A DNA stretch of 64,000 bases from Chryseobacterium sp. Tr-659 (GTDB lineage: Bacteria > Bacteroidota > Bacteroidia > Flavobacteriales > Weeksellaceae): contig NZ_VWWP01000005.1 of assembly GCF_011752975.1 (NCBI RefSeq), positions 248,001 to 312,000 of the forward strand, in the 5' to 3' direction. The position numbers were made by a program, and so were the translations under genes. The notes beneath the pieces were generated by a model, which was given only the letters and a program-made list of their open reading frames with translations, searched no databases and had not been told where the DNA came from. Shown piece after piece: positions 16,940 through 25,443 of the stretch (position 1 is its first letter; every line of letters begins with the position of its first letter).

Positions 16940-17815
16940 ATGTTCGATTACAGATTAAAAGTTTTCCATACGGTAGCTTCAAGATTGAGTTTCACAAAGG
17001 CTTCAGAAGAGCTTCACATTTCGCAGCCTGCTGTTACTAAACATATTAAAGAAATTGAAATTCAGATAGGTGCTAAATTATTCGACCGCAAGGGAACTTC
17101 CATCCAGCTTACACAAAGTGGAAAGATTTTGTACGAACATGCTGAAAAGATCAGAAATATTTACCGTGACCTTGAATTTGAAATCAGTCAGATTAATCAG
17201 CAGCATAAAGGAAAACTGATCATTGGGGCAAGTACTACTGTTGCCCAATATATTCTGCCTGAAATTTTAGCAAAATTCAATACTTATTATAAAGACATCA
17301 AAATTGAACTTCTTACCGGAAATACGGAAGCTATTTCAACACTTTTAAAAGAAGAAAAAATTGATCTGGGAATTATTGAAGGAGAATCACAGTCTTCCTA
17401 TTTTGATTATAAAACTTTTAAACCCGATGAAATTGTGCTCACCGCAAAATCAAACCATGCTTTAGCACACAAAACATTGCATTTAAAAGATCTTTATGAT
17501 CTGGACCTTATTTTCAGAGAACAGGGTTCCGGGACTTTAGAATTTATTCAAAACCGCCTGAAAGAAAAGGATATCAACATCAATGAATTGAATACCGTTA
17601 TACAGCTGGGAAGCAGTGAAAGTATTAAAAATTATCTTCTCCACTCAGATTGTATGGCATTTCTTTCTATAAGTACTATTCTGAATGAGCTTAAAAATAA
17701 TGTACTGACTGTTATTGATATTAAAAACTTTAGTATTGAAAGGGATTTTCATTTTATTCTTCCTAAGGGAGAGCAGTCTGAACTGATACAACTTTTCCTG
17801 AGATTTACAGAATAG
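16940..17815 (+). CDS. LysR-family transcriptional regulator
   Basis: 291 residues, standard LysR size. The N-terminal winged helix-turn-helix is FHTVASRLSFTKASEELHISQPAVTKHIKEIE (spans about residues 9-40), followed by a linker helix and a periplasmic-binding-like effector domain (about 88-290). It lies 108 bases upstream of yeiH in the same direction. In other bacteria a LysR regulator (YeiE/CysB-like) pairs with yeiH, so it probably controls that transporter; the effector is unknown. Confidence 0.92.
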   Translation: MFDYRLKVFHTVASRLSFTKASEELHISQPAVTKHIKEIEIQIGAKLFDRKGTSIQLTQSGKILYEHAEKIRNIYRDLEFEISQINQQHKGKLIIGASTTVAQYILPEILAKFNTYYKDIKIELLTGNTEAISTLLKEEKIDLGIIEGESQSSYFDYKTFKPDEIVLTAKSNHALAHKTLHLKDLYDLDLIFREQGSGTLEFIQNRLKEKDININELNTVIQLGSSESIKNYLLHSDCMAFLSISTILNELKNNVLTVIDIKNFSIERDFHFILPKGEQSELIQLFLRFTE

Positions 17816-17923
17816 TAAGCAGTAAACAAAGATATAACTTTTAGTTATCCAACATAACAAAATACAATTTACTTTGTAATAATAAAATACGGAATTTTGA
17901 ATCAGATTTTAAAAGTTCGTATT

Positions 17924-18859
17924 ATGAAAGATTTCATTCAGAATGAAATGACACGGAAAGTAATTTTCATTGTATTGGCAGCTCTTTGCCTGACTCCGCT
18001 TATCTCATCTCCAATCGCTCTGGCTTTGGGTTTCCTTTTAGCGGTTTTTATTGGAAATCCCTTTGAAAAACATCTTCATCAATATATCCATTTATTATTA
18101 CAGATCTCAATTGTAGGGCTGGGATTCGGGCTGAAGCTGGACGAAGCTCTTCACGCCGGAAAAACCGGACTGATGCTGACCGTAGTAAGTATTGTTACTG
18201 TAATGGTTTTAGGGTATCTCCTGGGGAAAGTATTTAAACTTGAAAGACCTTTATCTTATCTTCTTTCCGCTGGTACAGCTATTTGTGGAGGAAGTGCGAT
18301 TGCAGCGGTCTCACCTATCATAAAGCCTAGTACAAAGCAGATTTCTCTGGCACTGGCTATTGTTTTTACTCTAAATTCTATTGCTTTATTCGTATATCCT
18401 GCTATCGGACACCTTCTGAATCTTTCCCAGGAGCAGTTTGGCCTGTGGTGTGCTGTGGGAATTCATGATACAAGTTCTGTAGTGGGTGCTGCCAGCAAAT
18501 ATGGAGACGAAGCCTTGAAAATTGCAACAACAGTGAAGCTGGCCCGCGCTTTATGGATCATTCCCGTTTCACTGATTACTATGTTTGTTTTTAAAAGCAA
18601 AGATTCAAAAATAAAAATCCCGTGGTTTATAGGATACTTTATCATTGCTATTCTTCTGAATACTTATTTCCCATTTCTTGACCGATTCAGTGCTTCGATT
18701 ACTGTTCTGGCTAAATCAGGATTAAATCTGACCCTATTTTTCATAGGATCTACCCTTTCTCTACAGACCCTGAAGTCAATTGGGATGAAACCTTTACTTA
18801 CAGCAATCCTCCTTTGGGTAACCATAAGTGTGGGAAGTCTTCTTTATATCATTCACTAA
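17924..18859 (+). CDS. YeiH-family putative anion (sulfate-type) exporter
   Basis: 311 residues from the ATG at 17924; a TTG 27 bases upstream is a less likely start. About nine or ten hydrophobic helices, with the family landmarks GLGFGLKLDEAL, SAGTAICGGSAIAAVSPII and GIHDTSSVVGAASKYG. The YeiH/UPF0324 family comprises inner-membrane proteins proposed to export sulfate or related sulfonates, but the substrate is not proven. A LysR regulator lies directly upstream and a large hairpin closes the unit at 18866-18897. Confidence 0.85.
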   Translation: MKDFIQNEMTRKVIFIVLAALCLTPLISSPIALALGFLLAVFIGNPFEKHLHQYIHLLLQISIVGLGFGLKLDEALHAGKTGLMLTVVSIVTVMVLGYLLGKVFKLERPLSYLLSAGTAICGGSAIAAVSPIIKPSTKQISLALAIVFTLNSIALFVYPAIGHLLNLSQEQFGLWCAVGIHDTSSVVGAASKYGDEALKIATTVKLARALWIIPVSLITMFVFKSKDSKIKIPWFIGYFIIAILLNTYFPFLDRFSASITVLAKSGLNLTLFFIGSTLSLQTLKSIGMKPLLTAILLWVTISVGSLLYIIH

Positions 18860-18897
18860 AAAACAGCAGAACCCTTTTGAAATCAAAAGGGTTCTGC
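18858..18897. terminator. Long bidirectional terminator hairpin
   Basis: A perfect 15-bp stem GCAGAACCCTTTTGA (18866-18880) with 18883-18897. Read on the minus strand it ends in a T-run (complement of 18858-18863), so it fits best as terminator of the minus-strand peptide gene, but it may also stop yeiH. Confidence 0.8.
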
Positions 18898-18942
18898 ATA
18901 TTAAATGTGGAAATGTTTATTTCATGTGTTGAAATAATTTTT

Positions 18943-19134
18943 TTATGCAAGAGCCTCACCACAAGTATATACCTGCGGGCAAGCCATATATTGAGAACAA
19001 TATTTTGGACCTGTTACCGCTCCTGAGCAGCTGCATCCGCAAAGAGAAAGGTCTATCTGAATACTTCCAAAGCTGTCAAGGCCTCCTACAATATTTTTCA
19101 AATCTTGCTTCTTTAGTTTTTTAGCATTTTTCAT
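18943..19134 (-). CDS. GG-leader, six-cysteine bacteriocin-like peptide precursor
   Basis: 63 residues. The leader is basic (MKNAKKLKKQDLKNIVGG, GG at 17-18) and the 45-residue core carries six cysteines (32, 34, 36, 46, 52, 58), with LCGCSCSG as the densest part. It has the same design as the peptide at 12260-12445, but the cores are not obviously alignable. A -7 box lies at 19175-19182, two 15-bp direct repeats occupy the leader region, and its terminator is at 18858-18897, so it is a stand-alone transcription unit. No biosynthesis or export genes lie nearby. Confidence 0.75.
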   Translation of the reverse strand: MKNAKKLKKQDLKNIVGGLDSFGSIQIDLSLCGCSCSGAVTGPKYCSQYMACPQVYTCGEALA

Positions 19135-19137
19135 GTG

Positions 19138-19169
19138 ATTTAGTTTTAGTTATAATTTAGTTTTAGTTA
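19138..19169. repeat. Two 15-bp direct repeats in the leader of the peptide gene
   Basis: ATTTAGTTTTAGTTA occurs at 19138-19152 and again at 19155-19169, between the promoter box and the start codon of the GG-leader peptide gene. It might be a regulator site or simple-sequence expansion. Confidence 0.6.
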
Positions 19170-19174
19170 CGTTC

Positions 19175-19182
19175 CAAAGTTA
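19175..19182 (-). promoter_or_regulatory. -7 promoter box (TAACTTTG) of the GG-leader peptide gene
   Basis: Minus-strand exact TAnnTTTG match, about 40 bases before the ATG at 19134. Confidence 0.45.
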
Positions 19183-19414
19183 AACAAATATTAATCACAC
19201 GCAACAAAAATTATTGCAAAAATTAATAATTTATTGATTCTAACTTAATTATTATATCTTAAATAAGGAATAGAATGTTTATAATTTTTAAACAATTCAA
19301 ATAATCGGGTAAATTAAAAACGGTATGTTCATTTTCTAAGGCAATAGGTTTTGTCTTTTTTTGAGACCATTATGTTTACAAACAGATATGATTAATCTTT
19401 TTAAGAAATATTAA

Positions 19415-20656
19415 TTACTCAGTAAACTCCAGATCTTTATTGTGCGTTTCTGAGATGGTTAAAGAGGAATAAAAAGCTAGTCCAAATACTACAATTCCAA
19501 CAATTGCAGCGCTTTCTATTACAGAAAAATTCCCTTTAAGAGAATCAAAAGCAAGAATCATTATGGGAACTAACCCTCGTACCATATTCGGAACGGTTGT
19601 AGTTGCGGTATTTCTTATATTAGTTCCGAACTGCTCTGCTGCCAGCGTTACAAACATTGCCCAATATCCTGTCCCAAAGCCAAGCCACACACAGAAAAGA
19701 TAATATTTTATTTCTGTATTGGTATTTCCGAACAGCATAATTGCAACACCAATCAGTGTAAAGATCAGCATATAAAATATAGCCATTTTACGGGATTTTA
19801 AAGCATGAGAAATAAAACCACTCAACAGATCACCGACAGAGATACCTACATAAGCCCACATAATTGCCTTTCCGGGGTTGATCTCCTTTATTCCTAATTC
19901 AGGGGCAAATTGGTTGGCTAAAACCGCCAGTATCCCTATACAATACCACGTAGGCAATCCTACTGCTATACATTTCAGATATCTGATGAGACGATCTTTA
20001 TTTGTGAAAAAAGAAAGAAAGTTGCCTTTTGAGACATTTTTATGTTCTATATTCTTGTAAATTCCGGATTCTGAGACGCTTATTCTCAGCAGTAATAGTA
20101 AAATCCCCATAACTCCGCCAATGATGTAAGAAATATTCCATCCACCGGCTAATTCTACCGTTAATTGTGCCACTACCGCACCCATTAATCCGAAACCTGC
20201 AACTACCGAAGTTCCGATCGCTCTTAAATTCTTCGGGAGGCTTTCAGAAACCAATGTAATTCCGGCTCCCAGTTCTCCTGCTAAGCCAATCCCTGCAATA
20301 AACCTTAAACCCGCATATTGGTACACCAAATGTTCTTTTGGAAAATAAGGGAGAAAACCACAGGCAATATTAGCCAGAGAATAGACTAAAATAGACCCGA
20401 ACAATACGGAAAGCCTTCCTTTTTTATCTCCGAAGATTCCCCAGAAAACACCTCCGAGAAGAAGCCCTACCATCTGGCAGTTTAAAATAAACGTTCCGTC
20501 AGCATCAGGGTTAAGACCTAAAGCTTTCAGACTTGGAATTCTCACGATTCCAAATAAAAGGAGGTCATAGATATCTACAAAATAGCCTAAGGCTGAAATA
20601 ATAACGGGAATTGAAAGGATATGCTTCAGTTTTGAAGACATGGACAGTTCTTGCAT
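19415..20656 (-). CDS. MFS transporter
   Basis: 413 residues with about twelve hydrophobic helices. The MFS signature loop between helices 2 and 3 reads GIFGDKKGRLSVLFG, and the region RFIAGIGLAGELGAGITLVSESL matches the sugar/metabolite-proton symporter subgroup. A second in-frame Met lies at residue 6. The substrate is unknown. It follows rny in the same direction but a terminator at 20678-20707 separates them. The 280 bases downstream, to the peptide gene, show no gene. Confidence 0.85.
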   Translation of the reverse strand: MQELSMSSKLKHILSIPVIISALGYFVDIYDLLLFGIVRIPSLKALGLNPDADGTFILNCQMVGLLLGGVFWGIFGDKKGRLSVLFGSILVYSLANIACGFLPYFPKEHLVYQYAGLRFIAGIGLAGELGAGITLVSESLPKNLRAIGTSVVAGFGLMGAVVAQLTVELAGGWNISYIIGGVMGILLLLLRISVSESGIYKNIEHKNVSKGNFLSFFTNKDRLIRYLKCIAVGLPTWYCIGILAVLANQFAPELGIKEINPGKAIMWAYVGISVGDLLSGFISHALKSRKMAIFYMLIFTLIGVAIMLFGNTNTEIKYYLFCVWLGFGTGYWAMFVTLAAEQFGTNIRNTATTTVPNMVRGLVPIMILAFDSLKGNFSVIESAAIVGIVVFGLAFYSSLTISETHNKDLEFTE

Positions 20657-20677
20657 TTTTAAGTTTTGATAAAAATA

Positions 20678-20707
20678 AAAAACCTTTCAATTTCTTGAAA
20701 GGTTTTT
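20678..20707 (-). terminator. Rho-independent terminator of rny
   Basis: A perfect 13-bp stem AAAAACCTTTCAA (20678-20690) with 20695-20707 and a 4-nt loop, with a T-run on the minus strand. Confidence 0.85.
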
Positions 20708-20729
20708 ATTAAATATCTTGCTTTGATTA

Positions 20730-22295
20730 TTATCTTGCAATATTCACTGCTCTTGTTTCTCTGATCACTGTTACTTTAACCTGTCCAGGATAAGTAAGTT
20801 CATTCTGGATCTTTTCAGAGATATCATAAGACAATTGAGAAGCTACTTCATCGTTTACTTTACCGCTTTCTACCATTACTCTAAGCTCTCTACCTGCCTG
20901 GATAGCATAAGCACTAGATACACCATCGAAGCTTAATGCTGCGGATTCAAGATCTTTCAGTCTCTGGATATAAGATTCCAATACCTGTCTTCTTGCTCCC
21001 GGTCTTGCTCCTGAAATCGCATCTGCTACCTGAATGATCGGAGATAATAATGATTTCATTTCAATTTCGTCGTGGTGAGCACCGATAGCATTCACTACCT
21101 CTGGATTTTCACCATATTTCTCAGCCCACTGCATACCTAACAAGGCGTGCGGCAGTTCAGATTCCTGCTCAGGAACTTTACCGATATCGTGTAATAAACC
21201 TGCTCTTTTAGCTAGCTTTACATTCAATCCTAATTCTGCAGCCATTGTTGCAGCAATATTAGCAACTTCTCTTGAGTGCTGCAGTAAGTTTTGTCCGTAA
21301 GAAGAACGGTATTTCATTCTACCTACTATTTTGATCAGTTCAGGGTGTAATCCGTGGATTCCTAAATCAATGATGGTTCTCTTTCCAACTTCAATGATTT
21401 CCTCTTCAATCTGTTTTCTTGTTTTTTCAACTACTTCTTCAATTCTTGCCGGGTGAATTCTACCATCGGTAACTAATCTGTGAAGTGATAATCTTGCAAT
21501 CTCTCTTCTTACAGGATCAAAACATGAAAGAAGGATTGCTTCAGGGGTATCATCAACAATGATTTCCACACCTGTTACGGCTTCTAAAGCACGTATATTT
21601 CTTCCTTCTCTACCGATAATTCTACCTTTTACTTCATCAGATTCAATGTTAAATACTGATACTGAGTTTTCGATAGCCTGTTCTGTTCCGATTCTCTGAA
21701 TCGTCTGGATAACGATTTTTCTTGCTTCGTTCTTGGCATTCATCTGAGCCTCTTCCATAATGCTCTGAACGTGTGCCTGTGCTCTTGTTTTCGCTTCGGC
21801 TCTCATGGTTTCTACCAATTCTGCTTTAGCTTCATCAGCGGTATAATTAGAGATTTTTTCAAGTATTTCTACTTTTTTAGCAGTAGCTGTATCTAATTCC
21901 TGCTGTTTTCTTTCTAAAATTTCGTTCTTCTTGGCATAATCGGCAATCTGCTTGTCAAGATCTTTTTCAAGCTTTCCGGTCTTGCTTAGTTCGTCATTCA
22001 GCTTGTGCTCTTTGTCTTTAATCCTTTTTTCAACTTCCTGCATTTTCTTTTCGCGGGACTGAATGTCTGTATCATGCTGTGATTTCAGCTCCAGGAATTT
22101 TTCTTTTGCCTGAAGGTTCTTTTCTTTCTTTATGGATTCAGCTTGTACGTTAGCTTTTTCTATAAGGTTTTCGGCATTTTTCTTGGCATCATCTAAGATG
22201 AATTTTGCTTTAGTATTCAGAGAGCTTCTGGAAAAAAACATTCCCACTGCAGCTCCGATTACTAAACAAACAACACCGACTATAACTTCTATCAT
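20730..22295 (-). CDS. rny: Ribonuclease Y
   Basis: 521 residues in the standard RNase Y order: an N-terminal membrane anchor ([20 protein letters not shown]), a long coiled coil (about 30-200), a KH RNA-binding domain with [15 protein letters not shown], and an HD hydrolase domain with [10 protein letters not shown] and [10 protein letters not shown]. It is a membrane-bound endoribonuclease that initiates mRNA decay. It lies downstream of zapA on the same strand with a structured 228-base intergenic region between them that may encode 6S RNA. Confidence 0.96.
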   Translation of the reverse strand: MIEVIVGVVCLVIGAAVGMFFSRSSLNTKAKFILDDAKKNAENLIEKANVQAESIKKEKNLQAKEKFLELKSQHDTDIQSREKKMQEVEKRIKDKEHKLNDELSKTGKLEKDLDKQIADYAKKNEILERKQQELDTATAKKVEILEKISNYTADEAKAELVETMRAEAKTRAQAHVQSIMEEAQMNAKNEARKIVIQTIQRIGTEQAIENSVSVFNIESDEVKGRIIGREGRNIRALEAVTGVEIIVDDTPEAILLSCFDPVRREIARLSLHRLVTDGRIHPARIEEVVEKTRKQIEEEIIEVGKRTIIDLGIHGLHPELIKIVGRMKYRSSYGQNLLQHSREVANIAATMAAELGLNVKLAKRAGLLHDIGKVPEQESELPHALLGMQWAEKYGENPEVVNAIGAHHDEIEMKSLLSPIIQVADAISGARPGARRQVLESYIQRLKDLESAALSFDGVSSAYAIQAGRELRVMVESGKVNDEVASQLSYDISEKIQNELTYPGQVKVTVIRETRAVNIAR

Positions 22296-22331
22296 AATAT
22301 ATATTGAGTTTAAATTGTATTCATATCAAAA

Positions 22332-22480
22332 TAAAAAAGCCCACAACAATTCAGCGATTGAGAGTAAACTCCTAATCAACACGATTTGAACTGATTTCCT
22401 TTGTCTGTAATCCGGGAATCCGGCGCGCCATTCAAAGGACATTTGCTCGGTAATTGTTTAGCGTTGAGTTTACCTTTAAT
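22332..22480 (-). ncRNA. Candidate 6S RNA (6S-Flavo-like) between zapA and rny
   Basis: On the minus strand a closing stem GTAAACTC (complement of 22466-22473) pairs with GAGTTTAC (complement of 22364-22371). Inside it a large, mostly unpaired bubble surrounds a distal stem TCCTTTG/CAAAGGA with a G+C-rich tip (GGCGCGCC, CCGG-ATTC-CCGG). The 3' end runs into a T6 tract (complement of 22333-22338). Closing stem, large bubble and apical stem is the 6S RNA layout, and zapA-adjacent 6S genes are known in other phyla. 6S RNA mimics an open promoter and sequesters RNA polymerase. The assignment is by architecture and context only. Confidence 0.55.
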
Positions 22481-22523
22481 GTGTTAGAATTATTGTAGGC
22501 AGTCTGTTTTCAGGAAAAAAAAT

Positions 22524-22811
22524 CTATTTCCCGATTTCATTCAACGACTGATTAATCTGTGCTAATCTTTCGTTGGTAGAATTAATATTTTTTTCGTAGT
22601 TAAGAGAAACTACTTCTGCATTGGTTCCCAGTTTCAGGGCACACATTGCCAAAGCATCCTGTTTATCTCTTACATCAAAGTTCTGTTCAAAATCTTTAAT
22701 CATATTCTCTATCTGCTTCCCTACTTTACGCAAAGTTTCTTCCTCTGCTGCCGGTACGTTCAGCGGATATACTCTTCCTGCAATGTTGACGGTTATTCTC
22801 CTTATCTCCAT
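22524..22811 (-). CDS. zapA: Cell division protein ZapA
   Basis: 95 residues, typical ZapA. It shows the N-terminal beta-rich half with IAGRVYPLNVPAAEEETLRKVGKQIE and a C-terminal coiled coil. ZapA binds FtsZ and promotes bundling of the Z ring. Its ATG overlaps the TAA of the upstream coiled-coil gene by one base (TAATG), indicating translational coupling. Confidence 0.9.
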   Translation of the reverse strand: MEIRRITVNIAGRVYPLNVPAAEEETLRKVGKQIENMIKDFEQNFDVRDKQDALAMCALKLGTNAEVVSLNYEKNINSTNERLAQINQSLNEIGK

Positions 22812-23113
22812 TATAATCCACTGTTTTGAAGCTGAGCAATACAGAAATCAATTTCTTTTACCAATCTGTTGATGTGGTTTTTCATTAACCTATTGTGTTC
22901 AGGATTTCCTGATATTGCTGAATAAAGTTTTATATTTTTTTGTTCTTCTGCTAATACCTGATTTCGTCTTCTTTCCTCATCGTACTTCTTCTTCAACTCC
23001 TCATGTTCAATATTTAATTCCGATAAACTTTCAGTAAGATTTTTATAATTCTTTTGGAGAGTCAAAATCTTTCTCTCTAATTCTGAAAAATTGTTTTCTA
23101 AATCTTGAAGCAT
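22811..23113 (-). CDS. Small coiled-coil protein coupled to zapA
   Basis: 100 residues from the ATG at 23113 (MLQDLENNFSELERKI). A longer TTG-initiated reading to 23203 would add a hydrophobic segment, but that extension reaches toward the porT terminator at 23208-23227 and uses a poor start, so I prefer the ATG. The protein is almost wholly heptad-like Leu/Glu/Lys coiled coil and is unrelated to a known enzyme. Its stop overlaps the zapA start, as is usual in Bacteroidota zapA operons, which suggests a role in division, perhaps as a ZapB-like partner; that part is inference. Confidence 0.75.
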   Translation of the reverse strand: MLQDLENNFSELERKILTLQKNYKNLTESLSELNIEHEELKKKYDEERRRNQVLAEEQKNIKLYSAISGNPEHNRLMKNHINRLVKEIDFCIAQLQNSGL

Positions 23114-23207
23114 TTCAGGTTTGTATATTCTAACTAAAAGCAAAAATAAAAAAATAATAACACTAACAAAAATAAAACGCTCTATATTTTGATATACGAA
23201 CAAAAAA

Positions 23208-23227
23208 GGAGGCGCTGATGCACCTCC
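23208..23227 (-). terminator. Rho-independent terminator of porT
   Basis: Stem GGAGGTGC/GCGCCTCC on the minus strand (23227-23220 with 23215-23208, one G-U pair), 4-nt loop and a T6 tract (complement of 23202-23207). Confidence 0.75.
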
Positions 23228-23251
23228 CGAGTATTTTTAATAATAATTTTT

Positions 23252-24034
23252 TTATTCAAATTTCAGAACGAACATTACGGCTCTTGTCTGTAATGTAGAT
23301 ATTGCAGATGCCCAGTAAGGAGGTGTAGTAGCATTATCAGCCACTTTCTCGTTATTCATGAAGAATGTTCCTCTGATGGCAGGAGTCAGTTTAAATTTGT
23401 TGAAATAAAACTGAATTCCCATTTCTGCCGACCATGCAAAGTTGTGAGTCGTTGATCTGTAGATTCCCTGCATGTTATCGTCAGTAGAGGTTGCATTAGA
23501 CTGAAGGTTAACAACATAGTTTACCCCGGCTGCAACATAAGGCCTTGAATTATACCATCTCTGCCCGTGAAGTTCCAAAAGCACAGGGATATCGATCAAA
23601 GTAGATTTTACTTCTCTTACTTTATCTTTTTCCTGTAGAGGGAAAGGCATGAAAGGAGGATTGGTTAAAGATCCACCTGCATAGATGTCATTAGATTGCG
23701 TATTAAAAGTCAACTGTCTTTGTGCAAACTGTAAACCTGGTTCTATCCTTACATCCAGATAATCATTCAGTCTCCATTTTGCAATAAGCCCGGCACCGAA
23801 ACTGTAACTTTCCTTAGAAGTAACAAGGTTTTCATTATCATTCATCCCATACTTCGGATGCAGTACAATGCGGTAGTCCAGTCTGTTCCCGTTCAAATAG
23901 AATCCCCAACTGAATTTCTGTTCGTCAAAGTCTTCCAACTTATCCATTCTGTTTCGGGTTCTGAATTGCGCGTTAGCAAAAACGGCAACATTTACTGAGG
24001 TTAAAACCAGTGCTTTTAATAGAAATTTATTCAT
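23252..24034 (-). CDS. porT: PorT-like outer-membrane beta-barrel protein (type IX secretion)
   Basis: 260 residues with a signal peptide (MNKFLLKALVLTSVNVAVFANAQ) and a predicted eight-strand-type beta barrel ending in a C-terminal Phe-containing strand (RAVMFVLKFE). Size, barrel pattern and, above all, position directly behind ubiE match PorT (SprT), a component required for the type IX secretion system and gliding in Bacteroidota. The window also contains a T9SS cargo at 41.7-43.1 kb. The gene is the last of an operon hypothetical-ubiE-porT with 3-base gaps. A generic porin-family protein is the alternative. Confidence 0.8.
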   Translation of the reverse strand: MNKFLLKALVLTSVNVAVFANAQFRTRNRMDKLEDFDEQKFSWGFYLNGNRLDYRIVLHPKYGMNDNENLVTSKESYSFGAGLIAKWRLNDYLDVRIEPGLQFAQRQLTFNTQSNDIYAGGSLTNPPFMPFPLQEKDKVREVKSTLIDIPVLLELHGQRWYNSRPYVAAGVNYVVNLQSNATSTDDNMQGIYRSTTHNFAWSAEMGIQFYFNKFKLTPAIRGTFFMNNEKVADNATTPPYWASAISTLQTRAVMFVLKFE

Positions 24035-24037
24035 AGG

Positions 24038-24769
24038 TTACTTTGTTGCTTTATAAATTGTGGCTATACCTAAACTTAATTTTTTATATTCTACTTTCTT
24101 AAATCCCGTATCTAAAAGAATTTGTTTCATCTTCTCCCCGAAAGGAAAAGCATTTACAGAATCCGGAAGGTATGTATACGCCCTATTATCTTTAGAAACC
24201 AATCTGCCAATGGCAGGCAATATATTTTTGAAATAAAACATATAAAACGGTCCCATGAAACCCTCAACCTTTGAAAACTCCAGTATATAAACACTTTTGT
24301 TATCTTTAACTACTCTTCGTAATTCTGCCAAACCTTTGGTAAGGTTCTCAAAATTCCTTACTCCAAATGCAACGGAGACAGCATCAAATCTATTCTCTTC
24401 GAAAGGTAAATTTTCCGCATCTCCTTTTTGCATGGAAATTTTGCCGTCTAATTTAAGTTTTTTTATTTTAATAACGCCAACATTCAGCATTTGTTGTGAT
24501 AAATCTAAACCAACGACTTTTGAACCGGTTCCTTTTTCAATCGTAATTGCCAGATCTCCCGTTCCTGTAGCCACATCCAGCACTTCCTGCGGATTATCAT
24601 TTTTCATCCATCTTACCAGTTTATTTCTCCATAAAACGTCAATTTTCATGGATAAAACATGGTTTAGAAGGTCATACTTCGGTGCAATGTTGTCGAACAT
24701 ATCCTCTACCTGGCTTTTTTTAGTAGCCTCTGAATTGTAGGGAGTAACTTTGGTGATATCTTTTGTCAA
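24038..24769 (-). CDS. ubiE: Demethylmenaquinone methyltransferase
   Basis: 243 residues. It has the UbiE/MenG signatures: VEDMFDNIAPKYDLLNHVLS near the start, the SAM-binding motif VLDVATGTGDLA, GDAENLPF, and the C-terminal AYTYLPDSVNAFPFGEKM. It performs the last methylation of menaquinone synthesis, fitting the menaquinone-based respiration of flavobacteria and the cytochrome bd oxidase at 43.3 kb. It lies 3 bases after the upstream gene and 3 bases before porT. Confidence 0.94.
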   Translation of the reverse strand: MTKDITKVTPYNSEATKKSQVEDMFDNIAPKYDLLNHVLSMKIDVLWRNKLVRWMKNDNPQEVLDVATGTGDLAITIEKGTGSKVVGLDLSQQMLNVGVIKIKKLKLDGKISMQKGDAENLPFEENRFDAVSVAFGVRNFENLTKGLAELRRVVKDNKSVYILEFSKVEGFMGPFYMFYFKNILPAIGRLVSKDNRAYTYLPDSVNAFPFGEKMKQILLDTGFKKVEYKKLSLGIATIYKATK

Positions 24770-24772
24770 AAC

Positions 24773-25342
24773 TTAAAACTTGTAATATTCTTTATAATAA
24801 TTTAGGTAATCCTGCTTTCTGAAGATTTTTGATCTCGATTCCACTTGCTGGATATTTTTGATCACTTTGTCATAGTCTTCATCCACATTGTAATAAAAAT
24901 CTTCTGTGTAAAGCTTATTGAAGCGTTTGGCACCTCCGTAGTAATCTTTTCCATCAATAACCGTTTTATCAAGTGCCATCAGTAAAGAATCCTTTTTAAG
25001 GTTGTATCCGTAATACTGATCATTCACATAATAATCCTGATGTGTGATATTAAGAAGACCGCGAAGTTTATTCACTTCAAATGCAGAATCATAAAGCATT
25101 TTTTTATTCTGGTCAAAAACCTGAATAGAGTTTTTCCCCTTATTCAAATCCACATGCACATACTGCCCCGCTGCAATAATACCTTCAGAACCGTTATTGA
25201 TCTTAAAGTAATACGTGTTCGGGGTAGGATTATCTACCACATAATAATTCTTCTTGGCTAAAAAAAGGAAGTAGATCCCAAAGGCAACGATAAACGCCAC
25301 AGCTGCAATAAGTAAGCCTTTTAAGGACGAGTTGTTTTTCAT
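24773..25342 (-). CDS. Membrane-anchored protein of unknown function
   Basis: 189 residues with a single N-terminal membrane helix (LLIAAVAFIVAFGIYFLFLA, about 10-29) and a periplasmic domain rich in Tyr, Asp and Lys. The domain has a beta-sandwich look in its first half (YVVDNPTPNTYYFKIN, QYVHVDLNKGKNSIQVFD). No known family is recognised. It is the first gene of the operon leading to ubiE and porT, so a link to the cell envelope or T9SS is possible but not shown. A promoter box lies at 25365-25372. Confidence 0.7.
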   Translation of the reverse strand: MKNNSSLKGLLIAAVAFIVAFGIYFLFLAKKNYYVVDNPTPNTYYFKINNGSEGIIAAGQYVHVDLNKGKNSIQVFDQNKKMLYDSAFEVNKLRGLLNITHQDYYVNDQYYGYNLKKDSLLMALDKTVIDGKDYYGGAKRFNKLYTEDFYYNVDEDYDKVIKNIQQVESRSKIFRKQDYLNYYKEYYKF

Positions 25343-25364
25343 AGATTGTAAAGTACAATTTTTG

Positions 25365-25372
25365 CAAATTTA
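25365..25372 (-). promoter_or_regulatory. -7 promoter box (TAAATTTG) of the ubiE-porT operon
   Basis: Minus-strand exact TAnnTTTG match, 22 bases before the ATG at 25342. Confidence 0.5.
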
Positions 25373-25409
25373 ATAATATTTTTAATTCTCCGTTATTAAT
25401 ATTAATTAT

Positions 25410-25417
25410 TAACTTTG
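25410..25417 (+). promoter_or_regulatory. -7 promoter box (TAACTTTG) of the FabH-like gene
   Basis: Exact TAnnTTTG match 26 bases before the ATG at 25444, back to back with the minus-strand box at 25365-25372. Confidence 0.5.
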
Positions 25418-25443
25418 CATCTTTAAAAAAATCATATAAACGA

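Noticed and set aside
23114..23203. N-terminal transmembrane extension of the zapA-coupled coiled-coil protein
   Set aside because: It requires a TTG start right beside the porT terminator stem; the ATG at 23113 gives a self-contained coiled-coil protein.
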